A DNA stretch of 64,000 nucleotides from Jongsikchunia kroppenstedtii DSM 45133 (GCF_000380485.1 NZ_AQYG01000041.1:62001-126000), one strand, 5' to 3'. Shown: positions 1 to 9,603, counted from the first letter of the stretch. Translations and numbers: made by a program. Notes: generated from the letters alone by a model not told the origin.

Positions 1-2
1 CG

Positions 3-224
3 TGGAACCGCCGGCAGTACCGGCTGCCGAGCGGCCTGCCCGGGTTGGCGATCCTCGTCGGCCGGGCGCCGCTGATCGCAGCGATCGAGATCCTCCGGAG
101 GCTGTCCCCCGCCATCGATCGCCGGTGGCAGACCGGGTCGATGCGACGGTGGCAGCGATGGCACGCCTGGCAGATCGGCCGGAAGGTCGAGGCCTTCGAC
201 GCGACCCAGGAGTTGCGCCGCTGA
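3..224 (+). CDS. C-terminal fragment of an unidentified protein
   Basis: Open from the left edge of the window to a TGA at 222-224, giving 73 residues. The frame is chosen because nearly every third codon position is G or C, as in the real genes nearby; the other frames are Pro/Arg-rich or stop early. The fragment has a short hydrophobic stretch (LPGLAILVGRAPLIAAIEIL) followed by a basic, Trp-rich tail (RRWQRWHAWQIGRKVEAF). This could be the last membrane-associated segment and cytoplasmic tail of a membrane enzyme, but I do not recognise the family. Its start lies outside the window. Confidence 0.55.
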   Translation, partial: WNRRQYRLPSGLPGLAILVGRAPLIAAIEILRRLSPAIDRRWQTGSMRRWQRWHAWQIGRKVEAFDATQELRR

Positions 225-308
225 CCTGCGAGGGCCTGTCGTGACGATCCTCACGCTCGCCCCGTGACGCACTTGTTCAACTCTTGCAAGCGCGGTACAT
301 TGTGCATA

Positions 309-322
309 TTACTGGCGAGTAA
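309..322. promoter_or_regulatory. Operator-like inverted repeat upstream of fadE5
   Basis: TTACTGGCGAGTAA: five-base arms TTACT/AGTAA around a four-base centre, about 100 bp before the fadE5 start. The same arms occur as a perfect palindrome between fadA2 and fabG4 (9604-9619). It is probably the binding site of a TetR-type repressor of fatty acid oxidation, plausibly the one encoded at 12049-12663. I see no other feature in the 225-421 intergenic stretch apart from the purine-rich ribosome site just before the fadE5 ATG. Confidence 0.6.
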
Positions 323-421
323 CTTAGCTTCCGGGAAGCCGGATGGCGGGTCGCGCCAGTCGGGTTCTGACCAGCCCAAGCCCACCAATGACAAGAGTCG
401 AACCACACAGAGGGATATTCA

Positions 422-2254
422 ATGTCGCATTACCTCAGCAACCTGCGTGACCTGCAGTTCAACCTCTTCGAGCTGTTCAACGTCGACGAGGTGCTCAAGT
501 CCGGCGAGTTCGGCGATCTCGACCACGACACCGTGCAGGAGATGCTGCGCGAGGTGAAGGCACTGTCCGAGGGCCCGCTCGCCGAGCCGTTCGCCGACAC
601 CGACCGCAACCCGCCGGTCTTCGATCCCGAGACCCACACCGTCTCCATCCCCGAGCCGTTCAAGAAGTCGGTCGCGACCTTCCAGGAGTCGGGCTGGGCG
701 CTGACCGGCCTGAACGAGGAGCTGGGTGGCATCCCGGTGCCCGCGACCGTCAAGTGGGGCATCGCCGAGATGCTGCTGGGCGCCAACCCGCCGGCGTTCA
801 TGTACATGGCCGGCCCCGCCTTCGCCGAGGTGTTCTACAACAACGGCACCGACGAGCAGAAGGAATGGGCGAAGGTCATCGCCGAGCGCGGCTGGGGCGC
901 CACCATGGTGCTCACCGAGCCCGACGCCGGCTCGGACGTCGGCGCCGGCCGCACCAAGGCCATCAAGCAGGATGACGGCAGCTGGCACATCGAGGGCGTG
1001 AAGCGCTTCATCACCTCGGCCGACTCGGACGATATGTTCGAGAACATCATGCACCTGGTGCTGGCCCGCCCCGAGGGCGCCGGACCGGGCACCAAGGGCC
1101 TGTCGCTGTTCTACGTCCCCAAGACGCACTTCGACTTCGAGACCCAGCAGTTCGGCGAGCGCAACGGCGTCTTCGTCACCAACGTCGAGCACAAGATGGG
1201 CATCAAGGCCTCGGCCACCTGTGAGCTGTCCTTCGGCCAGCACGGCGTCCCGGCCCAGGGCTGGCTCGTCGGCGAGATCCACAACGGCATTGCGCAGATG
1301 TTCGACGTCATCGAGCACGCGCGAATGATGGTGGGCACCAAGGCCATCTCGACCCTGTCGACCGGCTACCTGAACGCCCTGGCCTACGCCAAGGAGCGCG
1401 TGCAGGGTGCCGACCTCGTCCAGATGACCGACAAGGCCGCGCCGCGCGTGACCATCACGCACCACCCGGACGTGCGTCGCGCGCTGATGACACAGAAGGC
1501 CTACGCCGAGGGCCTGCGGGCGATCTACCTGTTCACCGCGTCGCACCAGGACCCGGTCGCGGCGAAGGTCGTCTCCGGCGCGGACGCCGACCTGGCGTTC
1601 AAGATCAACGACCTGCTGCTCCCGATCGTCAAGGGCGTCGGCTCCGAGCGCGCCTACGAGAAGCTCACCGAGTCGCTGCAGACCTTCGGCGGCTCCGGCT
1701 TCCTGCAGGACTACCCGCTCGAGCAGTACATCCGCGACTCGAAGATCGACTCGCTGTACGAGGGCACCACCGCCATCCAGGCGCAGGACTTCTTCTTCCG
1801 CAAGATCATCCGCGACAAGGGCCAGGCACTGGGCCACGTCGCCGGCCTGGTCAACGACTTCGTGACCACCGAGGGCGACAGCCGCCTCAAGGGTGAGCGC
1901 GAGCTGCTGAAGACCGCGCTGGAGGACGTGCAGGCGATGGCCGCCACCCTGACCGGCTACCTGATGGCCGCGCAGGAGCAGCCGTCCGAGCTGTATAAGG
2001 TCGGCACCGGTTCGGTGCGCTTCCTGATGAGCGTCGGCGATCTGCTGATCGGCTGGCTGCTGCAGCGTCAGGCCGAGATCGCGCTGGCCGCGCTCGACAA
2101 CGGCGCCGAGGGCAGCGAGAAGGCGTTCTACGAGGGCAAGGTGGCCGTGTCCAGCTTCTTCGCGAAGAACATGCTGCCGCAGCTCACCTCGACTCGCGGC
2201 ATCCTGGAGACCATCGACAACGAGCTGATGGAGCTCGACGAAGCCGCCTTCTGA
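422..2254 (+). CDS. fadE5: Acyl-CoA dehydrogenase FadE5
   Basis: FAD-dependent alpha,beta-dehydrogenation of acyl-CoA, the first step of beta-oxidation. The 610 residues match the long (about 600 aa) FadE5 class, which carries an extra C-terminal domain after the usual ACAD core. Visible motifs are the flavin/substrate segment [14 protein letters not shown] (about residue 160) and [11 protein letters not shown], in which Glu447 falls where the catalytic base of this class lies. ATG at 422 follows a GAGGG ribosome site. The operator at 309-322 is shared with fadA2/fabG4, and M. tuberculosis keeps fadE5 beside the same genes. A paralogue of the same architecture is at 6207-8003. A perfect hairpin terminator follows. 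Confidence 0.95.
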   Translation: MSHYLSNLRDLQFNLFELFNVDEVLKSGEFGDLDHDTVQEMLREVKALSEGPLAEPFADTDRNPPVFDPETHTVSIPEPFKKSVATFQESGWALTGLNEELGGIPVPATVKWGIAEMLLGANPPAFMYMAGPAFAEVFYNNGTDEQKEWAKVIAERGWGATMVLTEPDAGSDVGAGRTKAIKQDDGSWHIEGVKRFITSADSDDMFENIMHLVLARPEGAGPGTKGLSLFYVPKTHFDFETQQFGERNGVFVTNVEHKMGIKASATCELSFGQHGVPAQGWLVGEIHNGIAQMFDVIEHARMMVGTKAISTLSTGYLNALAYAKERVQGADLVQMTDKAAPRVTITHHPDVRRALMTQKAYAEGLRAIYLFTASHQDPVAAKVVSGADADLAFKINDLLLPIVKGVGSERAYEKLTESLQTFGGSGFLQDYPLEQYIRDSKIDSLYEGTTAIQAQDFFFRKIIRDKGQALGHVAGLVNDFVTTEGDSRLKGERELLKTALEDVQAMAATLTGYLMAAQEQPSELYKVGTGSVRFLMSVGDLLIGWLLQRQAEIALAALDNGAEGSEKAFYEGKVAVSSFFAKNMLPQLTSTRGILETIDNELMELDEAAF

Positions 2255-2274
2255 CCGGCCGTCAGACCCCACGG

Positions 2275-2318
2275 ACAACGACAAACCCCGCAGATTTCTC
2301 TGCGGGGTTTGTCGTTGT
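2275..2318. terminator. Perfect 20-bp hairpin, bidirectional terminator
   Basis: Arms 2275-2294 and 2299-2318 are exact reverse complements, with a four-base loop TTTC. It lies between the convergent fadE5 and SDR genes and would serve both. Transcripts from either side end in the T-rich GTTTGTCGTTGT arm. Confidence 0.9.
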
Positions 2319-2339
2319 AGATCGGGTCTGTACCGACGA

Positions 2340-3125
2340 CTACTTCGGTGGCATCCGGATGCCGCCATCCACGCGGATGACCTCGGCGTTCATGTACGAG
2401 TTGGTGACCAGCTCGATGACCATCGAGGCGAGCTCGTCCGGCTGGCCCAGGCGGTGCGGGAACAGCACGCTCTCGCCCAGCTTGGCCTTGAACGCCTCCG
2501 ACGCTTCGCCCTCGCCGTAGATCGGGGTGTCGATCAGGCCGGGGGCGACCGTGTTGACGCGGATGCCGGCGGCAGCCAGGTCGCGGGCGACCGGCAGGGT
2601 CATGCCGACGACGCCGCCCTTGGACGAGCTGTACGCGGCCTGACCGATCTGGCCGTCGAACGCCGCGACCGACGCCATCGACACGATCGCGCCCTTCTCG
2701 CCGCTCGCCGACGCCTCGTTGCGGCTCATCGCCGTCGCCGCGAGGCGGATGCAGTCGAACGTGCCGATCAGGTTGATGTTGATGACCTTCTTGTACAGGT
2801 CGAGGTTGTGCGCCGACTCGAACTGACCGTCCTTGCCGATGGTGCGCTGGGCCCAGCCGACACCGGCCGAGTTGACCAGCGTACGCAGCGGACCGAGCTC
2901 GGTGGCCTTGTTGACCGCGGCCTCGATCTGCTCGGTGTTGGTCACGTCGACGTTCACGAACGCGCCGCCGACCTCGGAGGCCAGCGCCTCACCCTTCTCT
3001 GCCTGCAGGTCGGCGATGACGACCTTGGCTCGCTTGGCCGCCAGCTGGCGGACCACCGCAGCGCCGATGCCCGAGGCACCGCCGGTGACAATTGCACTCG
3101 TATCTTTCAGATCCATGTGGGGCAC
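2340..3125 (-). CDS. Short-chain dehydrogenase, 3-hydroxyacyl-CoA dehydrogenase type
   Basis: NAD-dependent classical SDR with the Rossmann glycine motif TGGASGIG near the N-terminus, NSAG, the catalytic Ser region VSMASVAAF, the YSSSK active-site motif, and the PG motif VAPGLIDTP. The insertion after the NAG motif and the end RVDGGIRMPPK resemble HSD17B10-like 3-hydroxyacyl-CoA dehydrogenases, which fits a role in fatty acid or sterol oxidation beside fadE5. The start is uncertain: ATG at 3125 (261 aa) or ATG at 3116 (MDLKDTS, 258 aa). Neither has a strong ribosome site. The SDR family is certain; the exact substrate is inferred. Confidence 0.88.
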   Translation of the reverse strand: MPHMDLKDTSAIVTGGASGIGAAVVRQLAAKRAKVVIADLQAEKGEALASEVGGAFVNVDVTNTEQIEAAVNKATELGPLRTLVNSAGVGWAQRTIGKDGQFESAHNLDLYKKVININLIGTFDCIRLAATAMSRNEASASGEKGAIVSMASVAAFDGQIGQAAYSSSKGGVVGMTLPVARDLAAAGIRVNTVAPGLIDTPIYGEGEASEAFKAKLGESVLFPHRLGQPDELASMVIELVTNSYMNAEVIRVDGGIRMPPK

Positions 3126-3171
3126 ATTACTTGTCTGCGTGCAGAGCGTTCGCTCGGGTCCACGGCCGTCA

Positions 3172-3936
3172 CTACTGCATCGGGATACTCGGCCAGTCGT
3201 TCTTCACGGCCGGGTGAATCCGCTGCAGGCCGGTCTGGAACTGATCCGGCGACAGGGAGCCGAAGTTCAGCCCATTCGCGGCGGAGGAACCGAAACCCGA
3301 GACCGGGGTGCCGTAATACGTCAGCCGCCAGATCGTGCTCAGCGCGGCGGCGGTGAAGCAGGTCTTGTCCAGACACGGCACGCAGCGCTGATTCTCGCCG
3401 CAGCCGGCCACCACCGGGATCCCGAGAGTGTTCATGATCCGGTAGATGTTCTCGGTGTTGCCGCCGACCAATGCCACCGATCCCGGCCGGAGCGACTCCA
3501 GCGCTTGCGCAATGGGTGCGGCCGCCGCAACCGACGGCGTGCTCGGATCGCCATTGGGCAACTGCACGATCTGCAGCCCATGGTCGGCGGCCGTGTACGA
3601 GATCGTCTGCTTGGACCGCAGCGCGCTCGAGGCGAAGGCATTGGTGAACGGGACATCCCGCAGTGTGTCCGCGACCCCCTTCGCCCAGCGAATACCGTTG
3701 TCTGACAGCGGTAGTGCCGGATCGGTGATCACCGGCTCACCATGTTCGACGATGTACACGACGACAGGCTGGCGACTGATCGGCGGGGCGGCCTCCGCCG
3801 GGCCGATACGACTGACTGTCACTTGGAGCGCGAATGCGAGAACGAGCGACACCGCGATTGCTGCGACGCGGACGGAACGCGTGATGGTTGACGACACGGC
3901 GGCAGACGCTACGCCGGGCACATATGCAACGCGCAC
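3172..3936 (-). CDS. Membrane-anchored histidine-phosphatase-like protein, probably inactive
   Basis: 254 residues: an N-terminal hydrophobic segment (VAAIAVSLVLAFALQV, about residues 24-40) that looks like a signal anchor, then a phosphoglycerate-mutase-like domain. The first motif reads YIVEHGEP where active members have RHG, so the phosphate-binding Arg is Glu while the phospho-accepting His remains. SSALRSKQT keeps the third-motif Arg. The second catalytic His is normally in a GHS/GHN segment, but here the segment is VALVGGNTENI. It is probably an exported pseudo-phosphatase. Four cysteines in CGENQRCVPCLDKTC suggest disulphides outside the membrane. Confidence 0.7.
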   Translation of the reverse strand: MRVAYVPGVASAAVSSTITRSVRVAAIAVSLVLAFALQVTVSRIGPAEAAPPISRQPVVVYIVEHGEPVITDPALPLSDNGIRWAKGVADTLRDVPFTNAFASSALRSKQTISYTAADHGLQIVQLPNGDPSTPSVAAAAPIAQALESLRPGSVALVGGNTENIYRIMNTLGIPVVAGCGENQRCVPCLDKTCFTAAALSTIWRLTYYGTPVSGFGSSAANGLNFGSLSPDQFQTGLQRIHPAVKNDWPSIPMQ

Positions 3937-3979
3937 AGACGTTTCCGCTCACCGGGAGGACCGATGAGCGCTCCGCTCG

Positions 3980-4597
3980 TCACCGTCGCCGCAGATGCAG
4001 CGCGATCATCGGGACTGTCACCTGCAGCAGTTGCCGGGGCGAGACGGACGCCAACGGCTCGATCCGCAGCACATACCGCGAGAAGATGACGCCCGAGAGC
4101 ACCGAAACGATCGCAGCGGTGTGCACCGACGCGTCAGGTCCGCCGATGTAGTCGGCGATCTGGCCGGCCAGCTCCTGGCTGAGGAACTCGGCCACACTCG
4201 CGCGGATCGTGGGGTCCCCGATGCTCTGTTCCAGCATCGCCACCAGCGGTCGGCGCGCGTCGGGGTTCTCCCACACCGTCAGCAATGTGGCGATCAAGCG
4301 TTCCGCGAGCTGTGCGGGCGAGGACGTCGGCCCGCTCTCCAGGACTCGCCCCACGACCGCGGGCGGCCGCAGTTCGAGGTGCATGACCTCGCCGAACAGC
4401 GCCTGTTTGGAACCGAAATAATAATTCACCATCGCGTGATCGACACCGGCCTCGCGCGCGATCGCGCGGACGGAGGTCGCCGTGTAGCCGCGCTCCAAAA
4501 AGCTTGCTGACGCGGCCTTGAGCAGACGATCACGAACATCGGAGGCTCCGGGCGGACGACCCGGCAAAGAATTCACCACTGTTGAATGGTGGCACAC
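3980..4597 (-). CDS. TetR-family regulator, divergent from an MFS exporter gene
   Basis: The N-terminal helix-turn-helix is typical: LLKAASASFLERGYTATSVR, then AIAREAGVDHAMVNYYFGSK. The C-terminal half is a ligand-binding domain of the large-deletion type (TetR_C_17-like by feel only). Its start is only 20 bp from the start of the divergent transporter gene, so it most likely represses that exporter. The CACCA/TGGTG arms at 4574-4591 overlap the start region and could be the operator. In that case translation may begin at the GTG at 4576 (NSLPGRP...) rather than the ATG at 4597. Confidence 0.85.
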   Translation of the reverse strand: MCHHSTVVNSLPGRPPGASDVRDRLLKAASASFLERGYTATSVRAIAREAGVDHAMVNYYFGSKQALFGEVMHLELRPPAVVGRVLESGPTSSPAQLAERLIATLLTVWENPDARRPLVAMLEQSIGDPTIRASVAEFLSQELAGQIADYIGGPDASVHTAAIVSVLSGVIFSRYVLRIEPLASVSPRQLLQVTVPMIALHLRRR

Positions 4598-4617
4598 GAT
4601 CGGCGCACGCTGCAGGC

Positions 4618-6119
4618 ATGACCAAGCACACCATCACCCGTAGTCCGCAAGCACCGACGGCGCCGCATAAAGCGACGCTTCCGGTCATCCTGCTGGCATT
4701 GGCCACGGTGATCTCCGCGGTGAGTTCACTGATGGTCGCGTTGCCATCCATCGCGGTCCACACGCACGCGTCGCAGACCGAGCTGTCGTGGATCGTCGAT
4801 GCCTATTCGCTGGCATTCGCCGCGCTGCTGCTTCCGGGCGGTGCACTCGGCGACCGCATCGGCCGCCGCCGTGTTCTGGTGGCGGGCATGGCGTTGTTCA
4901 CGCTGGCGTCATTCGTCCCGCTGTTCACGTCGTCCCCCGACGTCCTGATCGCGGTGCGCGCCTGCCTCGGCGTGGCGGCCGCCATGGTCATGCCGGCGAC
5001 CCTGTCCACGATCACCGCGAGTTTCCCTCCGCAGCAACGGGTGAAGGCGGTCGCCACCTGGGCCGGTGTCGCCGGCGCGGGCGCGATCTTCGGTCTCCTC
5101 ACATCGGGCCTGCTGCTCGAGTGGTGGAGCTGGCGCTCGGTGTTCGTCGTGAGCGGCATCCTGGCCTTGGTCACTCTTTCGGGACACTCGCCTTCGTACC
5201 GGAATCCGCTGCGCCCGAGGATGCTTCGCGTGATCTGGTGGGCAGTATCGCATCGGTCGCCGGCCTCGGCGTGCTCGTCTACGCCATCATCGAGGGGCCG
5301 ACCTACGGCTGGGCATCCACGCGCACCCTCGTCGGCCTCGCGGTAGGCGCCGTGCTGATCGGCTTGTTCCTCGCCTACGAGACTCGGGTCGAGCGGCCGT
5401 TGCTGGCGCCGCACTATTTCAAGATCCACGGCTTCTGGACCGGCACGCTCACCCTCGCGGCGCAGTTCTTCGCCTTCTTCGGATTCATCATGGTCTTCAT
5501 GCAGGAGCTGCAGCTGCTGCGCGGCTACTCGGGGCTGGTCGCGGCCTGCGCGATGCTCCCGCTGGGTATCGGAATGATGCCCGCCGCACGCGGATTGGCG
5601 CCGCGGCTCGCCGCGAAGATGCCGGCCGCCCGGCTGAGCGCGATCGGCCTGACGCTGGCCGGTGTCGCGGTCGTCGGACTGTCGCAGGCGGACGCGGCGA
5701 CGCCGTACTGGGCGATCGGAATCGGTCTGTGGGTGCTCGGCACCGGCTGCGGTCTGGCTATGCCGCCGGCGACCTCGGCGATCACCTCCGCCCTGCCGCC
5801 GGCCCAGCAGGGTGTCGCGTCGGCCATGAACGACCTGAGTCGCGAGCTCGGTGGCGCCATCGGGATCGCGGTGCTCTCCAGCGTGCTCGCCTCGACGTAC
5901 CGCCACTCGCTCAACCTCGCGTCGGTGCCGGATCGGCTGCGCGGCATGGTCGAATCGTCGGGCGCCGCGGCCATGCACGCTCCCGCGCCGGCCATCCGGT
6001 CGATGGCGACCACCGCGTACTCCCAGGGCATCCAGGCGGCGATCCTGACCGCGGGCGTGGTGCTGCTCGTGGCCGCGGTCGCGATGCTGGTGACCAGCGT
6101 CGGCCGCACGAAGGACTGA
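4618..6119 (+). pseudogene. MFS drug exporter (DHA2/EmrB type), frameshifted
   Basis: Starts MTKHTITRSPQAP and shows the 14-TM drug-exporter pattern, including GGALGDRIGRRRVLVAGM after TM2 and the antiporter motif-C-like region GVAGAGAIFGLLTSG. At about 5170-5180, in the sequence GTCACTCTTTCGGG, the coding frame changes. The first frame runs ILALVTL and then becomes nonsense ending at 5346; the continuing transporter sequence FGTLAFVPESAAP is in the frame one base earlier and runs to TGA 6117-6119. The net change is loss of one base (or gain of two) at a CTCTTT run. Joined, the product would be about 500 aa, normal for the family. It may be a natural mutation or a sequencing error. Confidence 0.8.
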
Positions 6120-6144
6120 ACGAGCACTGACGCAACCGGGTGAA

Positions 6145-6185
6145 ATACGGGTGGTGGAGGAGACTATCTCCTCCACCACCCGTAT
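6145..6185. terminator. Perfect 19-bp hairpin terminator
   Basis: Arms 6145-6163 and 6167-6185 are exact reverse complements around a three-base loop CTA. It lies between the convergent MFS and acyl-CoA dehydrogenase genes and probably terminates both. Confidence 0.88.
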
Positions 6186-6206
6186 CGGCCACGGTTGCGG
6201 CGGCTC

Positions 6207-8003
6207 CTACAGAACTGCCGGGTCGACGTCCAACGTCGTCCGGTCCAGGCTTTCGAGCAGGTCGAACTGCGCTGCGGTGGTGGGCAACTCGTAGCGGAAG
6301 AAGTATCTGGCGGCGGCCCGCTTGCCGTCGTAGAAGTCGCCGGTCCGGTCACCGACCGCCAGCAGCTGCTCCAACCAGACCCAGGCGATGACGACGTGCC
6401 CGACGGCCTCCAGATAGATCGTGGCGTTCGCCAGCGCCAGCTCCGGATCGCCCGGCGCCCACAGCGCGACCGTCGTCGCCGCGACCCGGCCGAGCGCGGC
6501 ACCCAGTTGACCGGCGTAGTCCGCGGCCTCGCCGCCGACCGGCTGGGCACGGTCGATCGTGTCGCCGATGACCTCGCCCAGCAGCGTCAGGCCGGCGCCG
6601 CCGTCCATGATCACCTTGCGGCCCAACAGATCCAGCCCGTGGATGCCGTGCGCGCCCTCGTGGATCGGATTGAGCCGATTGTCCCGGTAGTACTGCTCCA
6701 CATCGAATTCACGCGTGTAGCCGTAGCCGCCGTGCACCTGAATGGCCAGCGAGTTGGCCTCCAGGCACCACTGCGACGGCCAGCTCTTCACGATCGGCGT
6801 CAGCGTTTCAAGCAGCAGATGCGCCCGGGCGCGGGCCGCCTCGTCGGGCGCGGTCTTCTCCTCGTCGACCAGCTTCGACGCATACAGGCCCAGCGCCAGC
6901 GCGCCCTCGACATACGACTTCTGCGCCAACAGCATTCGTCGCACATCGGGGTGCTCGATGATCGGGATGGGCGCGCTCGACGGGTCTTTGGCGATGACCG
7001 AGCGGCCCTGGGTGCGTTCCTTGGCGTACTGCAACGACGCCAGATAGCCCGCGTACCCGAGCGATGTCGCGAGGAACCCGACGCCGATCCGCGCCTCGTT
7101 CATCATGTGGAACATGTAGAACAGTCCGCGATGCGCCTCGCCCACCAGATACCCAACGGCCCCGGGTTCCGTTGTCGGCGAGTGCGTTCCATCGCCGAAG
7201 TTCAACAACGTATTGGTGGTGCCCCGGTTGCCCATCTTGTGATTGAGCCCGACCAGCGCCACGTCGTTGCGGGTGCCGTCGGCCAGGTACTTCGGGACGA
7301 TGAACAGCGAGATCCCCTTGACGCCGGGCCCGCCGCCCGGCGCCTTGGCCAGCACCAGGTGCACGATGTTCTCGGTCAGCTCGTGCTCGCCGCCGGAGAT
7401 CCACATCTTGGTGCCGGTGATCCGATAGCTGCCCGGATAGGCGCTGTCATCGGCGGCCGGCGTCGCCTTGGTGGTGATGTCGGCCAGCGATGACCCGGCC
7501 TGCGGCTCCGAGAGGCACATCGTGCCGAAGAACCGGCCCTCCAGCATCGGCCGAACCCAGGTGTCGATCTGCTCCGGCGTGCCGAACTCGACCAGCAGGT
7601 TGGCGTTGCCGACCGTCAGGAACGGATATGACGACGTCGCCGCGTTGGCCGCCTGGAAGAACGCCATCGAAGCCCGGCTGACCACTGAGGGCAGCTGCGC
7701 GCCGCCGAGCGACTCGTCGAAACCGGCCGCGGTCAGCCCGGCCTTGCTGAACTCCGCGAGCGCGGCCTCGACCTCCGGAATGATCTCGACCTTGCCGTCA
7801 GCCCCGACATGCGGCTCGTTCTGATCGGACTTCTTGTTGTGCGGCGCGAACAGCTTCTCAGCCATGTCGACGGACAGGTCGAGGACGGCGTCGAAAGTCT
7901 CGCGGGAATGCTCGGCGTAGCGCTCGCGCTCGGTCAGCCGGGCCACGTCCAGCCACTCGTAGAGGAGGAAATCGATATCGCGACGGGACATGTGATCGGC
8001 CAT
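6207..8003 (-). CDS. Acyl-CoA dehydrogenase, FadE5-like long form
   Basis: 598-residue FAD-dependent acyl-CoA dehydrogenase with the long C-terminal extension seen in FadE5. Motifs are CLSEPQAGSSLADI (flavin/substrate region), MWISGGEH, YTREFDVEQYYRDNRLNPI and HEGAHGIHGLDLLGRK, the last at the YEGT position of FadE5 but with the catalytic-loop sequence changed to HEGAHG. Start chosen at ATG 8003 (MADHMSRRD); ATG 7991 is possible. It lies downstream of fadA2 in the same direction, separated by two hairpins, so it probably has its own promoter. It is not part of the M. tuberculosis fadE5-fadA2 arrangement, so it looks like a lineage-specific addition. Confidence 0.9.
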   Translation of the reverse strand: MADHMSRRDIDFLLYEWLDVARLTERERYAEHSRETFDAVLDLSVDMAEKLFAPHNKKSDQNEPHVGADGKVEIIPEVEAALAEFSKAGLTAAGFDESLGGAQLPSVVSRASMAFFQAANAATSSYPFLTVGNANLLVEFGTPEQIDTWVRPMLEGRFFGTMCLSEPQAGSSLADITTKATPAADDSAYPGSYRITGTKMWISGGEHELTENIVHLVLAKAPGGGPGVKGISLFIVPKYLADGTRNDVALVGLNHKMGNRGTTNTLLNFGDGTHSPTTEPGAVGYLVGEAHRGLFYMFHMMNEARIGVGFLATSLGYAGYLASLQYAKERTQGRSVIAKDPSSAPIPIIEHPDVRRMLLAQKSYVEGALALGLYASKLVDEEKTAPDEAARARAHLLLETLTPIVKSWPSQWCLEANSLAIQVHGGYGYTREFDVEQYYRDNRLNPIHEGAHGIHGLDLLGRKVIMDGGAGLTLLGEVIGDTIDRAQPVGGEAADYAGQLGAALGRVAATTVALWAPGDPELALANATIYLEAVGHVVIAWVWLEQLLAVGDRTGDFYDGKRAAARYFFRYELPTTAAQFDLLESLDRTTLDVDPAVL

Positions 8004-8059
8004 GGGCCGATTCTCACAGACCCGCCCAAGCGACGCGGGAGATGCCCCGGAACGAAAAA

Positions 8060-8106
8060 GCTCCGGGTGACCTGCCGGGTCGGGGGTCTGGCAGGTCAGC
8101 CGGAGC
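8060..8106 (-). terminator. Hairpin with T-tract in the leader of the second fadE gene
   Basis: Arms 8060-8076 and 8090-8106 pair with one mismatch over 17 bp. On the minus strand the stem is followed at once by TTTTTCGTTC, the form of an intrinsic terminator. A TATAAA hexamer lies just upstream on that strand (8113-8118). It could be a second terminator for fadA2 or an attenuator for the dehydrogenase gene that starts 57 bp further on. Confidence 0.7.
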
Positions 8107-8168
8107 ATCCTGTTTATATCTCGCCACTACCGGGGCGTTACAGGATCTTGAAAGAAATTTTGGACAAA

Positions 8169-8207
8169 TTTTCGGCGGTCCCGCGAAGGCCGCGGGACCG
8201 CCGAAAA
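8169..8207 (-). terminator. Perfect 17-bp hairpin terminator of fadA2
   Basis: Arms 8169-8185 and 8191-8207 are exact reverse complements with a five-base loop. It sits 24 bp after the fadA2 stop, and the minus strand continues into the T-rich TTTGTCCAAAATTTCTTTC. Confidence 0.85.
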
Positions 8208-8230
8208 CGTGCAGTTCAGAGCGTCGGGAA

Positions 8231-9562
8231 TCAGCCCTCGATGATGGCCGTCACACCCTGACCGCCGGCGGCGCAGATCGACACCAGTGCGCGTCCGCCG
8301 CCGTTGGCCTTGATCTGCTTGGCCGCCTGGGCCACGATCCGGCCGCCGGTCGCGGCGAACGGGTGACCCGCCGCCAGCGACGAGCCGTTGACGTTCAGCT
8401 TGCTGCGATCGATCGAGCCGAGCGGCTTGTCCAGGCCGAGGCGCTCACGGCAGTACTCCTCCGACTCCCAGGCCGACAGGGTCGCCAGCACGACCGAGGC
8501 GAACGCCTCGTGGATCTCGTAGAAGTCGAAGTCCTGCAGGGTCAGGCCGTTGCGCTGGAGCAGCCGCGGCACGGCGTAGGTCGGCGCCATCAGTAGGCCG
8601 TCCGGACCGTTGACGTAGTCGACCGCGGCGGTCTCGACGTCACGCAGGTAGGCCAGCACCGGCAGGCCCTTCTCCTTCGCCCACTCGTCGGTCGCCAGCA
8701 GGACGGTCGAGGCGCCATCGGTGAGCGGGGTCGAGTTGCCGGCGGTCATGGTGGCGTCGCCGAGCGAGACACCGAAGACCGGCTTGAGGGTCGAGAGCTT
8801 CTCGACCGAGCTGCCCGGACGCAGGTTCTGGTCCCGAGTCAGACCCTGGAACGGGGTGATCAGGTCGTCGAAGAAGCCGGAGTCGTAAGCCTTGGCCATC
8901 TTCTGGTGGCTGGCGGCGGCGAGCTCGTCCTGGTCGGCGCGCTTGATGCCGAACTCCTTGGCCGTGATGGCGGCATGCTCGCCCATCGACAGGCCGGTGC
9001 GCGGCTCGCCGTTCTTGGGGATCTCGATGCCGAGCGCGCCGGGCAGCTTCAGCGCGTGCTTGAGCAGGTCGACCTTCGACTTGGCCCGGTTGATCTCCAG
9101 GAAGGTGCGGCGCAGGTCTTCGCTGACCCCGATCGGCGCATCCGAGGTGGTGTCGACGCCGCCGCCGATGCCCACGTCGTACTTGCCGGTGGCGATGGCG
9201 TCGGCGACGGCCGAGATCGCCTGCAGGCCGGTGCCGCAGGCCTGCTGCAGATCGAAGGCCGGGGTGTACGGCGACAGCGCCGACCCCAGCACCGATTCGC
9301 GGATGAGATTGAAATCACGGGAATGCTTGAGCACGGCACCGCCGGCGACCATGCCGAGCTGCTCGCCCTTGAGGTCGAAACGGCTGATCAGGCCGGACAG
9401 CGCGGCGGTGAACATGTCCTGGTTGCTGGCCTTGGCGTAGGCGCCGTCCTGCTTGGCGAACGGGATGCGGTTGCCGCCCAGAATGGCGACGGGCCGCACG
9501 GTCTTGCTCTTGCCGGCCGCTGTCTTGCTGGCGCCGGTTGCTTTGTTCTGGCTGGTTGCCAT
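8231..9562 (-). CDS. fadA2: Acetyl-CoA acetyltransferase (thiolase) FadA2
   Basis: Thiolase that cleaves 3-ketoacyl-CoA, or condenses acetyl-CoA, in fatty acid oxidation. 443 residues. The nucleophilic Cys109 is in [10 protein letters not shown]; the C-terminal active-site motifs are [17 protein letters not shown] and [10 protein letters not shown]. An N-terminal Lys/Ala/Thr-rich extension of about 22 residues precedes the conserved [12 protein letters not shown]. The start at 9562 has an AGGAG ribosome site. It is divergent from fabG4 across a 172-bp intergenic region holding a perfect palindromic operator, the arrangement known for M. tuberculosis Rv0243/Rv0242c. Confidence 0.95.
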   Translation of the reverse strand: MATSQNKATGASKTAAGKSKTVRPVAILGGNRIPFAKQDGAYAKASNQDMFTAALSGLISRFDLKGEQLGMVAGGAVLKHSRDFNLIRESVLGSALSPYTPAFDLQQACGTGLQAISAVADAIATGKYDVGIGGGVDTTSDAPIGVSEDLRRTFLEINRAKSKVDLLKHALKLPGALGIEIPKNGEPRTGLSMGEHAAITAKEFGIKRADQDELAAASHQKMAKAYDSGFFDDLITPFQGLTRDQNLRPGSSVEKLSTLKPVFGVSLGDATMTAGNSTPLTDGASTVLLATDEWAKEKGLPVLAYLRDVETAAVDYVNGPDGLLMAPTYAVPRLLQRNGLTLQDFDFYEIHEAFASVVLATLSAWESEEYCRERLGLDKPLGSIDRSKLNVNGSSLAAGHPFAATGGRIVAQAAKQIKANGGGRALVSICAAGGQGVTAIIEG

Positions 9563-9603
9563 TGTGCATCTCCTGATTTTTCGGACTGCTCTTATGGCGT
9601 ATT

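Noticed and set aside
419-2368. 649-codon open frame antisense to fadE5
   Set aside because: It is a mirror of the GC-rich third positions of fadE5; low-complexity Arg/Gly/Val/Leu composition and no domain. Similar long antisense frames oppose pckG (46081-47340), the FtsX/ABC genes (35051-37822), aftD (18618-20054) and the GTPase-like gene (48138-49535), and are rejected for the same reason.
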